IMG/VR virus record: IMGVR_UViG_3300032401_000001
Span: 124,001-188,000 of that record
DNA length: 64,000 bases
DNA from: a virus
Reading direction: 5' to 3' (one strand)
The notes beneath the pieces are model-generated. The model searched no databases, was not told the origin of the DNA, and saw only the letters and a list, made by a program, of their open reading frames with translations. Positions 63,549-64,000 of this stretch are shown piece by piece. How positions within the stretch are numbered: position 1 is the stretch's first letter; each line of letters opens with the position of its first letter. The position numbers and the translations under genes were made by a program.

Positions 63549-63972
63549 CCGTGATGTCTGTTTGCTGTGCAGCGTCGCCGACGAATGTCTACGACTACGT
63601 ACGGTCGTCGACTGTATGCACTGCCCGGAGAGTTTGACTTGCGCGGGAACGCCGGTGTTCAACACCCCCAAGTGTGAAGCCCGGGCACGGGAGTGGCACA
63701 CGGCGCCGCCGATGAGTACGTTGTGCATGTTGGCGTGGCAGCTGCTCGAGCATCACGACGACTTCATCCCGGTGGAACCGATCTCGATCGACGACGGTGA
63801 CAAGAGCATGATGGTGCGGTGTCCCCGCTGCAACAACATCACCGGGGGTTTCGCGCGTAACTACGACCTCCACGTCGAGAGCATCTTCCACGCCAAGCAG
63901 CACATCATGAACCAGGAGTACCGCATCTGGTGCAACTTCTGCGGGCTTGATCTCAAGCGTATCATCTCGTAG
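63532..63972 (+). CDS. Cys-rich plus-strand protein, multiple zinc motifs
   Basis: A 146-residue protein starting at GTG 63532 (GGAGG 10 bases upstream). Cys pairs: C10-x2-C13, C28-x2-C31, C97-x2-C100 (CPRC), C134-x2-C137 (CNFC), plus C19, C37 and C48. It probably binds two or more zinc ions. It is divergent from the portal; the portal -35 box lies inside its first codons. It has no recognised family; a transcription or DNA-binding role is possible. Confidence 0.65.
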   Translation: MTQEYNRDVCLLCSVADECLRLRTVVDCMHCPESLTCAGTPVFNTPKCEARAREWHTAPPMSTLCMLAWQLLEHHDDFIPVEPISIDDGDKSMMVRCPRCNNITGGFARNYDLHVESIFHAKQHIMNQEYRIWCNFCGLDLKRIIS

Positions 63973-63993
63973 GCTGTCGGGGAGATAAACACG

Positions 63994-64000
63994 ATGCCGG
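63994..64000 (+). CDS. Start of another plus-strand gene, cut at the edge
   Basis: ATG at 63994 is preceded by GGGGAG with 9-base spacing and lies 21 bases after the previous stop, so it likely begins a gene that continues beyond the window. Confidence 0.3.

Noticed and set aside
1-64000. CRISPR arrays, insertion sequences, attachment sites, tRNA genes
   Set aside because: No regularly spaced identical repeats, transposase-like frames with terminal repeats, integrase or tRNA folds were seen.

Overview
The window is part of the genome of a large, GC-rich tailed bacteriophage with a contractile tail (myovirus morphology). No bacterial housekeeping genes, tRNAs, rRNAs, integrase or CRISPR array are visible. 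A portal protein, prohead protease, HK97-type major capsid protein, contractile sheath, probable tail tube, central spike and a long block of fibre genes are recognisable. The host cannot be named from this sequence. TAA, TAG and TGA all end genes, so no stop codon is reassigned. The size of the modules and a phage-encoded multisubunit RNA polymerase suggest a large or jumbo genome.

Almost everything is transcribed leftward (minus strand), read here from right to left. 63.5-61.3 kb: portal and a companion protein. 60.1-55.7 kb: one 1481-residue protein carrying nearly all of the RNA polymerase beta subunit fused to the N-terminal half of beta-prime, including the catalytic aspartates. 55.6-50.6 kb: small virion-like proteins with a shared N-terminal motif, a LigD-type phosphoesterase/DNA ligase/acetyltransferase fusion, two small phage-family proteins and a holin-like membrane protein. 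50.6-48.7 kb: the C-terminal half of beta-prime. 48.6-36 kb: probable scaffold, internal and maturation proteins, a metallopeptidase and the prohead protease. 36-33 kb: decoration-like protein, major capsid protein and small proteins. 32.6-15.4 kb: about a dozen fibre and receptor-binding genes, including three tandem paralogues with beta-propeller-like C-termini, plus a membrane and cysteine-peptidase cassette. 15.3-3.9 kb: neck, sheath, tube and spike. 3.5-1.2 kb: further virion proteins. Short plus-strand islands lie at both ends (318-1194, 60305-61245, 63532-end), and several of their products are small cysteine-rich, zinc-ribbon-like proteins.

Three non-coding signals recur. (i) Leftward promoters with TTGTGA-like and TATAAT/TATACT/TATCAT boxes 17-18 bases apart precede many operons. 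(ii) A palindrome, TTTAC-N3-GTAAA, usually flanked as CTTTAC-N3-GTAAAG, occurs eight times, mostly near gene starts. (iii) The only gap over 300 bases (3524-3860) appears to encode, on the plus strand, a structured RNA with a pseudoknot and GNRA/UUCG tetraloops behind its own promoter.

The likely logic is a late (virion) gene module in which polymerase, ligase, peptidases and hydrophobic internal proteins are interleaved with head genes. That arrangement fits enzymes packaged in the capsid and injected with the DNA, but this is inference. No terminase, tape-measure protein or baseplate wedge was found, so they are probably outside the window or unrecognised.
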